From NCBI GenBank assembly GCA_947628505.1, contig CANRAD010000006.1, positions 1 to 64,000 on the forward strand: DNA of 64,000 nt, read 5' to 3'. The stretch is from an uncultured Clostridia bacterium. Lineage in GTDB: Bacteria; Bacillota; Clostridia; Christensenellales; Borkfalkiaceae. Shown piece by piece: positions 9,802 through 18,973 of this stretch. The notes beneath the pieces were generated by a model that was not told the DNA's origin, did no database searches, and was given only the letters and a program-made list of their open reading frames with translations. The position numbers and the translations under genes were made by a program. How positions within the stretch are numbered: the first letter of the stretch is position 1; each line of letters opens with the position of its first letter.

Positions 9802-10716
9802 GTGGAAAAGCTCATAAAATCTACAACGGCATACAAGATTTTTTCGGGCGACGTAAAAAGCGGAACGCTTTCGCACGCCTATCTTCTGCATTTTCAGGAC
9901 GTCAAAAATCTCAGGGAAACGCTTCTTTTTTTCGCGGACGTGTTTTTCGGGGCCGAAAAGGGCGGACTTCTCGACGAACGCATACGTTCGGGGGCTTTCC
10001 CCGATTTTACAATATATCCCGCCGCGGACAAGAAGATTTCTGCGGAGGGGGTTGCCGGAATAGTCGAGGATACGGCGCTTCGGCCTATGGAAGGAGTTAA
10101 AAAACTGTACGTCATCGTCGGGTTCGAGCAGGCTTCGGCGCTCGTGCAGAACAAACTTCTGAAAACCTTGGAGGAGCCGCCGGAGGGAGTTCATTTTATT
10201 TTGGGCGCGGCGGCGCTTGCGCCCGTGCTCTCCACCGTCGTGTCGCGCGTCAAGCTCCTGGAAATTCCGCCGTTTTCCGAAGAGGAGATATTTTCCGCTC
10301 TCGAAAGGCGCAGGGAAAACCCTTTGAACAGAGCCGCGGCGGCAAGCGCGAACGGCGTTCTGGGAGTTGCGGAAAACATGGTTTCGGGCGGCTGGTTTGC
10401 AAATGTCGTCGCCGCCGCGAACGAGATATGTTCGGCGACGAAAGCCGAAACCGCGGGCGAACTCGCGGCCAAATACGGCGATACGCAATATAAAACGGAG
10501 CTCCTCTCCGAAATGCAGAGGATATATTTCGAAGCCCTCGGCGGAAGGGGGAAAATTGCGGGAAAGATTGAAAAACCCGCGCTCATATACGCGCTCGAAC
10601 GCATAACGCGCGCCTTTGAGGACGTCAGATTCAACGCGTATTTCAGAGCGCTTTTATACGACTTTATGCTCGGAGTCGTCAAGGAGAACGAAAAATGGCA
10701 AAAATTACAGGCGTAA
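9802..10716 (+). CDS. holB: DNA polymerase III delta' subunit
   Basis: HAYLL..., VQNKLLKTLEEPPEGVHFIL; position between tmk and ricT. Confidence 0.88.
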   Translation: MEKLIKSTTAYKIFSGDVKSGTLSHAYLLHFQDVKNLRETLLFFADVFFGAEKGGLLDERIRSGAFPDFTIYPAADKKISAEGVAGIVEDTALRPMEGVKKLYVIVGFEQASALVQNKLLKTLEEPPEGVHFILGAAALAPVLSTVVSRVKLLEIPPFSEEEIFSALERRRENPLNRAAAASANGVLGVAENMVSGGWFANVVAAANEICSATKAETAGELAAKYGDTQYKTELLSEMQRIYFEALGGRGKIAGKIEKPALIYALERITRAFEDVRFNAYFRALLYDFMLGVVKENEKWQKLQA

Positions 10717-11576
10717 CCTTCAAAGAGGGCGGAAAGGTATATTATTTCGCCCCCGGCAAGGACAGATATAAAGAGGGAATGGGCGTTATTGTGGAGACGA
10801 CGCGCGGCGTGGAATACGCTACGGTTGTCATTCCGTTTGCGGAAGTTGAGGATTCGAAGCTCATAACGCCCCTTAAACCCATATTGAGAATAGCCGGACA
10901 GAGAGACAAGGAAATTCATAGAAAAAACCTCGAAAAGCGCGCGGGGGCGATGAAGACGGTAGAGGAAAAGATAGCCGCCCGCGGGCTCGACATGAAGCTC
11001 ATTGACTGCGAATTTACGTTCGACGGCGCCAAGGCGATATTTTACTATTCGGCGCCCCAGAGAGTGGATTTCAGAGAACTCGTCAAGGAACTTTCGCAGA
11101 TATTCCGCATGCGCATAGAACTCAGACAAGTGGGCATACGCGACGAAATAAAGATGATAGGCGGGCTTTCCCCGTGCGGGAGAGAGTGCTGTTGCGCGAG
11201 CTGTATGCCGGATTTCAAAAAAGTTACGGTAAAAATGGCGAAAAATCAGGGACTTTCTTTGAACCCGAGCAAGATTTCGGGACTGTGCGGGAGATTGATG
11301 TGCTGTCTGGCGTTCGAGAACGAATATTATGCCGAGGCCTATAAGCAGATGCCCAAAATAGGCAGCGAAGTGGAAACGCCCGACGGCAAGGGCACTGCGG
11401 TAAACGTCAATATGCTCAAAATGGAAGTGCGCGTGCGCATAGACGACAAGGAAAAGGACATATTCACATATCACGATTATCCGCTCTCGGAATTGCGCTT
11501 CAAAAACCGCAAACAGCCGGAAAAGGAAGAGAAAGAGGACGAGATAGACGAAAATCTCAAAGAAATTCTCGATTAA
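10695..11576 (+). CDS. ricT: PSP1-domain protein RicT/YaaT
   Basis: GGLSPCGRECCCASCMPDF...GLCGRLMCCLAFE. Confidence 0.93.
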   Translation: MAKITGVTFKEGGKVYYFAPGKDRYKEGMGVIVETTRGVEYATVVIPFAEVEDSKLITPLKPILRIAGQRDKEIHRKNLEKRAGAMKTVEEKIAARGLDMKLIDCEFTFDGAKAIFYYSAPQRVDFRELVKELSQIFRMRIELRQVGIRDEIKMIGGLSPCGRECCCASCMPDFKKVTVKMAKNQGLSLNPSKISGLCGRLMCCLAFENEYYAEAYKQMPKIGSEVETPDGKGTAVNVNMLKMEVRVRIDDKEKDIFTYHDYPLSELRFKNRKQPEKEEKEDEIDENLKEILD

Positions 11577-11666
11577 TCGCGCTTTAAATTGTCAATTCCT
11601 CTTTACAGACGAAAAAAGGTGTGATATAATACGGATAACGTATTAAATAAAAATGGAGGAAGAATT

Positions 11667-11840
11667 ATGGCACACGCTATATCCGATGAGTGCGTAAGCT
11701 GCGGCGCATGCGCCGGAACATGCCCCGTTGAGGCAATTTCCGAGGGCCCCGATAAGTACGTCGTTAATCCCGATGTCTGCATCGACTGCGGCGCTTGCGA
11801 GGACGTTTGCCCTACCGGAGCAATTCATCCCGCGGAATAA
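11667..11840 (+). CDS. 2[4Fe-4S] ferredoxin (57 aa, absent from ORF track)
   Basis: MAHAISDECVSCGACAGTCPVEAISEGPDKYVVNPDVCIDCGACEDVCPTGAIHPAE*; two CxxCxxCxxxCP motifs; SD GGAGGAAG. Confidence 0.95.
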   Translation: MAHAISDECVSCGACAGTCPVEAISEGPDKYVVNPDVCIDCGACEDVCPTGAIHPAE

Positions 11841-11852
11841 TAAAGATATACG

Positions 11853-11879
11853 AAAAAGCGGGGCTGTCCCCGCTTTTTT
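11853..11879 (+). terminator. Intrinsic terminator after ferredoxin
   Basis: AAAAAGCGGGG-CTGT-CCCCGCTTTTTT. Confidence 0.9.
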
Positions 11880-11891
11880 GCTTGTAAAAAA

Positions 11892-12578
11892 ATGTTGAAA
11901 GACGGCGAAACGCTCGAAGAATTCTTCGGCGACAAAAAAATAATACAGAACGCGGAGCTCTATCGGTTTACTTCCGACAGTATTTTGCTTTCGCGCTTCG
12001 CGCGCGCGAAAGCGGGAGAAAAGGCGGCGGATTTCTGCGCCGGATGCGGAGTGGTGGGCTTTCATTTTCTCTGCCTCAATCCCGGAAAAACGGCGTCTCT
12101 ACATCTCTTCGAAATGCAGGAAAAGCTGTGCGATATGGCAAGGCGTTCGGCGGAGATGAACGGCTTTAAATGCACGGTGATAAACTCGCGGTTGCAGGAC
12201 ATAGGTCGGGAATACGACGACGCGTTTTCGCTGATACTCTGCAACCCGCCTTACGAGCGCGGCGGTTTCGAAAACGCGAGCTATGAGCGCGCTATATGCC
12301 GCAAGGAAATAACCCTTTCTTTGCCCGAAATTGTGGATATATCTTATAAAAAACTCAAATTCGGCGGGCGGTTGGCAATAATAAACCGCGCCGACAGAGC
12401 GGCCGAGCTCATATATCTTTTGAAAAAGCGCGGGCTCGAACCGAAGAGAATACAATTCGTCTCCGGAACACAGAACGGCAAGCCGTATCTCGTTATGGTT
12501 GAGGCCGTAAAGGGCGGCAAAGAGGGAGTCGACGTTCTGCCCGTGCTCGTAAACGCCGTTCACAAGGCAAATCCATGA
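11892..12578 (+). CDS. trmN6: tRNA1(Val) A37 N6-methyltransferase TrmN6/YabB family
   Basis: NPPY motif (CNPPYERGG), SAM-binding FCAGCGVVG. Confidence 0.85.
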   Translation: MLKDGETLEEFFGDKKIIQNAELYRFTSDSILLSRFARAKAGEKAADFCAGCGVVGFHFLCLNPGKTASLHLFEMQEKLCDMARRSAEMNGFKCTVINSRLQDIGREYDDAFSLILCNPPYERGGFENASYERAICRKEITLSLPEIVDISYKKLKFGGRLAIINRADRAAELIYLLKKRGLEPKRIQFVSGTQNGKPYLVMVEAVKGGKEGVDVLPVLVNAVHKANP

Positions 12579-13378
12579 TATATTTTGTTTCAACGCCGAT
12601 AGGCAATTTAAAAGACATAACTCTGCGCGCTTTGGAAGTTTTAAGGTCGGCGGACGTGATTTTCTGCGAGGATACCCGCCGCACGTTGAAACTTCTGAAC
12701 GCCTACGACATAAAAAAGCCCCTTAAAACCTGTCATAAGTTCAACGAACGCGAATCGGCGGAAAAAATAATCGCCGCCGCGAGAGAGGGCGGGAACGTCG
12801 CCGTTGTCTCGGACGCGGGCATGCCCGTCATTTCCGATCCCGGCAACGCCGTTTGCAGACAATTGAAAGCCGCCGGAGAGCAATACACCGTCGTTCCCGG
12901 CGCGAACGCCGCGCTTTCCGCGCTAATACTTTCGGCTTTTCCCGCGGATAAGTTCCTTTTTGTGGGGTTCTTGCCCGAAAAGGCGGGGGAAAAACGCCGT
13001 ATACTTCGCAAATTTGCGCAGACCGAGGCCACGCTCATATTCCACGTCGCTCCGCAGGACATAGCAAGCGACGTCGCCGCGATGGCGGAGGTTTTGGGCA
13101 ATCGCCGGGCTTGCGCCGTGCGCGAAATAACCAAGTTGCACGAAGAGGCGGTGGAGTTTGAGCTCGCGGAGGGCTATAAAGGCGAAGCGCGCGGCGAGTT
13201 CGTAATAATTACGGAGGGCGCCGCGGAGAAAGAGAACGAACTCAATTCTCTGTCGGTCGAGGACCATATCTTGCACTATATGTCGCAGGGAATGGATAAA
13301 AAGGAAGCGATAAAGCAGGTGGCGAAGGACAGAGGAGAGCCCAAATCCGAAATATACAAGCGGGCGTTGAACCTCTGA
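12575..13378 (+). CDS. rsmI: 16S rRNA (cytidine1402-2'-O)-methyltransferase
   Basis: FVSTPIGNLKDITLRALEVL, FCEDTRRT, VSDAGMPVISDPG. Confidence 0.95.
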   Translation: MIYFVSTPIGNLKDITLRALEVLRSADVIFCEDTRRTLKLLNAYDIKKPLKTCHKFNERESAEKIIAAAREGGNVAVVSDAGMPVISDPGNAVCRQLKAAGEQYTVVPGANAALSALILSAFPADKFLFVGFLPEKAGEKRRILRKFAQTEATLIFHVAPQDIASDVAAMAEVLGNRRACAVREITKLHEEAVEFELAEGYKGEARGEFVIITEGAAEKENELNSLSVEDHILHYMSQGMDKKEAIKQVAKDRGEPKSEIYKRALNL

Positions 13379-13473
13379 GTTGGCGCGGCGGCATATGCGA
13401 CGGGCGAGTTTTCCGTCCGAATAAAATGACATATCCGTAATGACGAGGCGCGTTTCGTACGTTGAATAATAAG

Positions 13474-13507
13474 AAAAAAAGCCGCGGCGCTTTTGCGCCG
13501 CGGCTTT
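13474..13507. terminator. Bidirectional terminator between rsmI and mnmA
   Basis: AAAGCCGCGGCGC-TTTT-GCGCCGCGGCTTT. Confidence 0.85.
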
Positions 13508-13535
13508 ATGTTTTATTTATGCGCGGATTCCGGCC

Positions 13536-14612
13536 TCAGTAAAAGACCTCGGTTATCGTTCCGCCGCCGAGGCAAGCGGTTTCGTCGTAGAAAACGGCGT
13601 ATTGGCCTTCCGTAACGGCGCGCTGGGGGACATCGAAAGTTACCGTCGCGCCGCTTTCGGTGAGCGTTACCGTTACGTTTTGTTCGGGTTGGCGATATCG
13701 GAATTTTGCGCGGCATGAAAACTTTTGCTCGGGGATATATCCTATCCAATTGAGATTTTCCACGCGGCAAGCCCGGGAATAAAGGGGGCTCTCGTCGCCG
13801 TGAGACACATACAGAACGTTGTTTTCAAGGTCTTTTTTTACTACGAACCAACGTCCGTCCTCGCCGCTTTTGCCGCCGAGGTTAAGCCCCTTTCTCTGGC
13901 CGAGAGTGTAGTACATAAGCCCGATATGCTCGCCGACGGTCTCGCCTTGCAGAGTTACTATTTTGCCGCTTTGCGCGGGCAGATATCCGCGCAGAAATTT
14001 GCGGAAATTGCGTTCGCCTATAAAACATATGCCCGTCGAATCCTTCTTGCGGGCGGTTGCGAGTCCCTCGCGTCCGGCGATTGCGCGAACATCTTTTTTT
14101 GTCATATCGCCGAGCGGAAACAAGACGCCGGAAAGCTGTTCTTCGCGCACCTGATTGAGAAAATACGTCTGGTCCTTGGCCGCGTCGGCCGCCTTTAAAA
14201 GGCGCGTTTTTCCGCATACGTCTTCGATTTTGCAATAATGACCTGTGGCGATAAAATCCGCGCCCATGTTCAGCGCATATTCGCGGAACGGCCCGAATTT
14301 TATTTCGCGGTTGCAAAGAACGTCGGGATTGGGCGTTCTTCCCGCGGCGTATTCTTGAAGAAAATACGAGAAAACGCGCTTTTTGTATTCTTCGGCGAAA
14401 TTGACGCTGTAATAGGGAATGTCGAGTGCGGAGCAAACTCTCGCCACGTCGGCGAAATCCCCGTCTGCGTTGCACGCTCCGGAGGCGTCGGTCTCCTCCC
14501 AATTCATCATAAAAAGACCTATTACGTTGTATCCGCGCTCTTTGAGAAGATAGGCGGCGACGGACGAATCAACTCCGCCGCTCATTCCGACCACTACCGT
14601 AGATTTTTGCAT
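13536..14612 (-). CDS. mnmA: tRNA-specific 2-thiouridylase MnmA
   Basis: VVVGMSGGVDSSVAAYLL, GICFIGE; start at MQKSTVVVGMSGG. Confidence 0.95.
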   Translation of the reverse strand: MQKSTVVVGMSGGVDSSVAAYLLKERGYNVIGLFMMNWEETDASGACNADGDFADVARVCSALDIPYYSVNFAEEYKKRVFSYFLQEYAAGRTPNPDVLCNREIKFGPFREYALNMGADFIATGHYCKIEDVCGKTRLLKAADAAKDQTYFLNQVREEQLSGVLFPLGDMTKKDVRAIAGREGLATARKKDSTGICFIGERNFRKFLRGYLPAQSGKIVTLQGETVGEHIGLMYYTLGQRKGLNLGGKSGEDGRWFVVKKDLENNVLYVSHGDESPLYSRACRVENLNWIGYIPEQKFSCRAKFRYRQPEQNVTVTLTESGATVTFDVPQRAVTEGQYAVFYDETACLGGGTITEVFY

Positions 14613-14663
14613 GGCTTTCCCTTCGAATATTTTCCGGAACATTATAACATAACCTTAATAAGT

Positions 14664-14691
14664 TTGCAATAATTTTAAATTGTGGTATAAT
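14664..14691 (+). promoter_or_regulatory. Promoter for DUF4250 gene/tRNA-Arg
   Basis: TTGCAA-16-TATAAT. Confidence 0.65.
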
Positions 14692-14697
14692 ATGCCT

Positions 14698-14874
14698 ATG
14701 GACATGCCTTCCGACGATTATATGCTTTTATCGGTTGTCAACACCAAGCTCAGAGACGAGTTCATATCGCTTGAAGAGCTCGCCGCCGCGGAGGGAGCGG
14801 AGGCGGAAGAGATACGCGAGCGCCTTGAAAACATAGGCTATTTTTACGACCGCGCGACGAATTCTTTCAGATAA
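14698..14874 (+). CDS. DUF4250 family small protein
   Basis: MPSDDYMLLSVVNTKLRDEFISLEELAAAEG...LENIGYFYD matches the DUF4250 pattern. Confidence 0.8.
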   Translation: MDMPSDDYMLLSVVNTKLRDEFISLEELAAAEGAEAEEIRERLENIGYFYDRATNSFR

Positions 14875-14877
14875 TAC

Positions 14878-14954
14878 GTACCCGTAGCTCAGTTGGATAG
14901 AGCAATAGCCTCCGACGCTATGTGCCGTTGGTTCGAATCCAATCGGGTACGCCA
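14878..14954 (+). tRNA. tRNA-Arg (anticodon CCG), CCA encoded
   Basis: Acceptor GTACCCG/CGGGTAC, D-arm GCTCAGTTGGATAGAGC, anticodon arm ATAGC-CTCCGAC-GCTAT, T-arm GTTGG-TTCGAAT-CCAAT, 3' GCCA. Confidence 0.96.
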
Positions 14955-14960
14955 AAATAA

Positions 14961-14993
14961 CGCAAAGCCTGTCGGGAAACGACAGGCTTTGCG
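14961..14993 (+). terminator. Perfect 14-bp hairpin just after tRNA-Arg
   Basis: CGCAAAGCCTGTCG-GGAAA-CGACAGGCTTTGCG, no long T tract. Confidence 0.6.
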
Positions 14994-15011
14994 CAAATTA
15001 CGGAGAAAATT

Positions 15012-15785
15012 ATGACATATAATAAATTATTGGAATTTGCCGGGCCGAGAATAAGGCAATTTCTGAAAGACAAGCAGTGCGAAGGCGCATTCGGGTGGAC
15101 GGATTTCAACGCCGAATGTTATAAGAAAATGTACGAGGAAAATTCGTATGACGACGTGCGCACGGTCAAGATGCTTAAAGAGGAAATACCCGAGCTGAGA
15201 GAGGTATGCAAGCGGTGCGGGCAATTTTATGTCCGGCCTCGTAACAAGAGTGTGGTTGTATACGACCTAATGTTCGGAAAATTGCTCGAAGACGTCATCA
15301 TAGATTTTCTCAACGCCGAATTCAGAATACACGCCGTCCACGGGGATATTACCGACAAAAGATATCCCGACTGCATGATACTCGGGCCGGATAAGGGAAT
15401 AGTGGCGTATTTCGAAGTCAAATATCACGGCGCGCCCTTTATAAACGCCATACATAAAATAAACAGATACTGTTACGAGGGCAGCGCCACGCTCGACTTC
15501 AAAAAAGTTGTCAGGCAGCTTGAAATAATAGATTCCGACATAGAGCGGCCGGTATTTTATCTGCATTGGATAGATTATCCGTGTCTTAAAGGCATCTTCT
15601 TTGAAACTTCCGAGCAGGTTAAGGACTATATATACGGCAACGGCGAGATGTTCGTAAGGCAAAAAAGAGAGGGGGACGAGGCAAAAACGCCGCAGTCGGT
15701 TTACCTTGAAAAGATTTATTCACCCCTTCTTACGATGGGAACTTTCGACGAGTTTATAAATATGATCAGAAATATGAGAGGTTGA
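15012..15785 (+). CDS. Putative PD-(D/E)XK restriction-type endonuclease
   Basis: E...YPDCMILGPDKGIVAYFEVK pattern (PD...ExK); operonic with TGT-like gene and next to DNA methyltransferases. Confidence 0.65.
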   Translation: MTYNKLLEFAGPRIRQFLKDKQCEGAFGWTDFNAECYKKMYEENSYDDVRTVKMLKEEIPELREVCKRCGQFYVRPRNKSVVVYDLMFGKLLEDVIIDFLNAEFRIHAVHGDITDKRYPDCMILGPDKGIVAYFEVKYHGAPFINAIHKINRYCYEGSATLDFKKVVRQLEIIDSDIERPVFYLHWIDYPCLKGIFFETSEQVKDYIYGNGEMFVRQKREGDEAKTPQSVYLEKIYSPLLTMGTFDEFINMIRNMRG

Positions 15786-15788
15786 TTT

Positions 15789-17168
15789 ATGGATAACCTT
15801 CGGTTACGCGGCAAGACGTTGCAGACGCCGTCTTTTTTCCAGATATATAACTACGGAGGCGGCTTCGGGCATAAAACGCGGGAAATGGTATACGCCGACT
15901 TGACGGGCGACACTCCCGCGCTGTTCAATTATTATTACATAAGCAACAAATTTCCGCATATGTTCGAAAGCTCCGAGTTCGACAATCTCGGCAAATATGC
16001 GGATATAGGCGAAGCGTTGACGGCCATCCGCGATCGTCTGGCGCGGGAAAATATATATTCGGGCTGCAAATATTCCCCGTTCGATTTCGGGAGCAAGGTA
16101 ATCTTTCTCGACTCGGGCGCGGCAAACATAGTAAACTATCTCGCCGAAAAAAACGGTTACGACGAGCAGGCGTTCAACGAAGAGCTCTGCTCGGCGATGA
16201 GGGACTATTACGATTTTGCGGACAGATACAAGTTCGACGTCGTCGCGGGTTTCGATTTGGGCGGCAAATATACTTTCAAGGGCGGCGAGCTTAAAAACGC
16301 CCCTTTAAACTGTTTTCTGAACCGGCTCGACGTGGACGCGACGAACAAAATGCTCTTTGACAAAACCTTGGATTATCTCAAAGAGAAAAGAGAATATTAT
16401 CCCGCCGTATTGGCCGTAGTGCACGGCAGAACGCCCGCCGATTACGCCGATTACGCGCGATATATCGTCAGGGAAGAGGAAGAAAAGGGATACAGGTTCA
16501 AAGGTTTTACCCTCGGCGGAGTGGCGAGTTGGAAGGCGCTCGACGCCTCGTGGTTCGAGGGAGGTTTCGACGACCGTTTGAGCAAGAGAACGGCGGCGCC
16601 GGCGCGGGCCGCAACGGCGGTGCGAAAAGTTGCGGGGGACAGACCTATACACGTTCTCGGCGGCGGGGGATACGAGAACATAGCGCTCAATTATTTCTGC
16701 GGAGCGACTTCTTTCGACGTGGCCACGCTTTCGAGGAGAGTGGGAGACGGCAACGGATTGTCCGCCGATTTCATGTTCTCGAAAGAGCCGTTGCCGAGAG
16801 AGGCGAAGTTCGGCAAGGCGTTCGTGGGCGGATATAACTCAGACTGCTCTTTAAGGAGAGAAGAAGCGGGATATGTTGCGATAGACAGGATCCCCGACGA
16901 TTTCGAGCTGTGCGGTTGCGCCGCGTGCAAGAGAGTAAATTCATTTTACGACATAAAAAAACTGTACTCCGAAAAGAGCAATGACGACGAGGCGTTTTAC
17001 TACGCATGTCAGCTTATGAACGCTCACGCCGTGTTGCAGCATCGGAAATTGTGCGAACTTCTTTCGGGATATGACGATATGGATACGTTCCGGAAAGAAA
17101 ACCCGACGGCTCTGAACATAGCTCTCAACAGGATATACAATAAAATAAAAGAAAAAGACGGCGAATAA
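15789..17168 (+). CDS. TGT-superfamily protein (tRNA-guanine transglycosylase/DpdA-like)
   Basis: TPSFF near the N-terminus, FLDSGAANI (DSG), VVHG..GFTLGGVA, HVLGGGGYENI...GATSFDVATLSRRVGDGNG, zinc ligands CGCAACKR...NAHAVLQH. Confidence 0.8.
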   Translation: MDNLRLRGKTLQTPSFFQIYNYGGGFGHKTREMVYADLTGDTPALFNYYYISNKFPHMFESSEFDNLGKYADIGEALTAIRDRLARENIYSGCKYSPFDFGSKVIFLDSGAANIVNYLAEKNGYDEQAFNEELCSAMRDYYDFADRYKFDVVAGFDLGGKYTFKGGELKNAPLNCFLNRLDVDATNKMLFDKTLDYLKEKREYYPAVLAVVHGRTPADYADYARYIVREEEEKGYRFKGFTLGGVASWKALDASWFEGGFDDRLSKRTAAPARAATAVRKVAGDRPIHVLGGGGYENIALNYFCGATSFDVATLSRRVGDGNGLSADFMFSKEPLPREAKFGKAFVGGYNSDCSLRREEAGYVAIDRIPDDFELCGCAACKRVNSFYDIKKLYSEKSNDDEAFYYACQLMNAHAVLQHRKLCELLSGYDDMDTFRKENPTALNIALNRIYNKIKEKDGE

Positions 17169-17180
17169 AACGCCGTCTTT

Positions 17181-17960
17181 TTAAATTTCGAGTTTCGCCT
17201 CGTTGCGCAGACGATGAAGTATTTCCCTTTCGTATTCGCCGTCTATTTCGAAGCCGACCGCTTTTCTGCCGAGTTTGAGCGCGGCCACCGCCGTAGTGCC
17301 GCTTCCCATAAAGGGATCGAGCACCAGATCTCCCGGTTGCGTCGACATCAGCACTATTCTCTCTATCATTTCGAGAGGGTAGACGGTGGGATGCGTCAAA
17401 CCGAGCGATTTTTTCGTCATGTTGTTCACGCGGTTGAAATACCATACGTCGGTGGGATTACGCCCCGGCCCGCCTTCGAGCCGCTTGTCGTTCTTTGTGA
17501 GATACGGCAAGCGTATTTCGTCGAGATTGAAAACGTAATCGTCGAGATTTTTCACCGCCCACAGAATATTTTCGTATCTTCCCGAAAGACGGTTCACGCA
17601 GTTTTGCATATTGTTGAAAGTCCAGACTATTATGTTTCTTATGTAGAACCCGGCGTCTTTGAGTATCTTGTATCCGATATAGGGCAGAGGCAGAATTTCC
17701 CTGTCCGCGCCGTAGGGAATGGGGGAGAGATTGAGGAAAAAACTGCCGTTCGGCTTCAATGCCTCGTAAACACGCCCGGAGACTTCGGAGATGAGATCTT
17801 CCCATTCGGGAAGGGGGAGCTTGTCCTTGTATTTGCCGTAGGGCTTTCCTATGTTGTACGGAGGCGAGGTGATGGCGGCCGCCACCGAACCGCGTTCGAC
17901 GCCGCCGAGAAGTCGGCGGCAATCGCCTATATCTATGTAAACGTTATCGCTTTTTATCAT
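17181..17960 (-). CDS. Beta-class DNA methyltransferase (N4-cytosine or N6-adenine)
   Basis: TSPPYNIG before DPFMGSGTTAVAA; start MIKSDNVYIDIGD overlaps upstream MTase stop. Confidence 0.9.
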   Translation of the reverse strand: MIKSDNVYIDIGDCRRLLGGVERGSVAAAITSPPYNIGKPYGKYKDKLPLPEWEDLISEVSGRVYEALKPNGSFFLNLSPIPYGADREILPLPYIGYKILKDAGFYIRNIIVWTFNNMQNCVNRLSGRYENILWAVKNLDDYVFNLDEIRLPYLTKNDKRLEGGPGRNPTDVWYFNRVNNMTKKSLGLTHPTVYPLEMIERIVLMSTQPGDLVLDPFMGSGTTAVAALKLGRKAVGFEIDGEYEREILHRLRNEAKLEI

Positions 17961-18741
17961 CTTCGGGCGCTCCTTGTCCGGAAATTCTGGCATTGGCCAT
18001 TTCAACGTATTCGGGCACTATCTCGTAGCCTATGTATCGGCGGCCGAGCCGCTTTGCAACCGCGCCCGTAGTGCCGCTACCCATAAAGGGATCGAGCACC
18101 GTGTCGCCCTTGTCGGAGGCGGCGAGGACGATGCGCTCTACCAATTTTTCGGGATATTGGGCGGGATGCCCCGTTCTCTCCAAAAAATTGCCGGATATCA
18201 TGGGGATTTTCCACACGTCGCTCGGGTTTTTCATCTGGGATTTATATCTGTCCGGGCGGTAGTTGAGCGCGGGGATCTTTACGGCGTCGAGATTGAACTT
18301 ATAGTTCGTTGCATCTTTTGTAAACCAAAAGACGAATTCGTAACGGGGAGCAAATCTCGTGTTCGTGGAACCGCCCCAATCGAAATTCCATATTATTATA
18401 TTTTTGAGAAACATGTCGGGAAAATAGTCGCATATCCAGAACGGCGGCAAAATGCGCTTTCCGTCGTAACGGCTCTTTATGTTTATCCATATGGAGCCGT
18501 CGTCCGTCAGCGCTCTCCGACATTCCGAAAACACCGCGCCGAGCATGCGCCTGTATTCTTCTTCCGGCAGATTGTCGGCATATTTTACGCCCTTGCTCTC
18601 AATCTTTCTTCCCTCGCGCGTCCTGTTGCCGTAAACGTTGTTTATGTTGTAAGGAGGAGAAGTAACCACAAGGTTTATCGATTTGTCTTCGAGTTCGTGC
18701 ATTTTTTCGCTCGAATGCATATATATAATGTCCTTTTCCAT
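17944..18741 (-). CDS. Beta-class DNA methyltransferase, second of tandem pair
   Basis: TSPPYNINNVYG ... DPFMGSGTTGAVA; SD AAAGGTGG before MEKDIIYM. Confidence 0.9.
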   Translation of the reverse strand: MEKDIIYMHSSEKMHELEDKSINLVVTSPPYNINNVYGNRTREGRKIESKGVKYADNLPEEEYRRMLGAVFSECRRALTDDGSIWINIKSRYDGKRILPPFWICDYFPDMFLKNIIIWNFDWGGSTNTRFAPRYEFVFWFTKDATNYKFNLDAVKIPALNYRPDRYKSQMKNPSDVWKIPMISGNFLERTGHPAQYPEKLVERIVLAASDKGDTVLDPFMGSGTTGAVAKRLGRRYIGYEIVPEYVEMANARISGQGAPEDDKKR

Positions 18742-18751
18742 GCGCCCACCT

Positions 18752-18952
18752 TTAAGTACGTACAATTTCCACAACGTCGCCGAGCTCGCAATTCAAGGCA
18801 ACGCATATCTTTACGAGCGATTCCAGCGGAACGTATTGCCCCTTGCCGAGTTTCGCTATCGTATTGGAGGTTACCCCCGCCAGACTTATGAGTTGCGTTC
18901 GTTTCAGCCCGCGGTCGATAAGCAGTTTCCATAACCCGTTGTAATTTAACAT
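18752..18952 (-). CDS. XRE-family HTH regulator (C-protein-like)
   Basis: HTH LKRTQLISLAGVTSNTIAKLGKGQYVPLESLVKICVAL; SD AAGGTGG; first gene of MTase operon. Confidence 0.85.
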   Translation of the reverse strand: MLNYNGLWKLLIDRGLKRTQLISLAGVTSNTIAKLGKGQYVPLESLVKICVALNCELGDVVEIVRT

Positions 18953-18973
18953 AGTCCACCTTACTATAATTGA

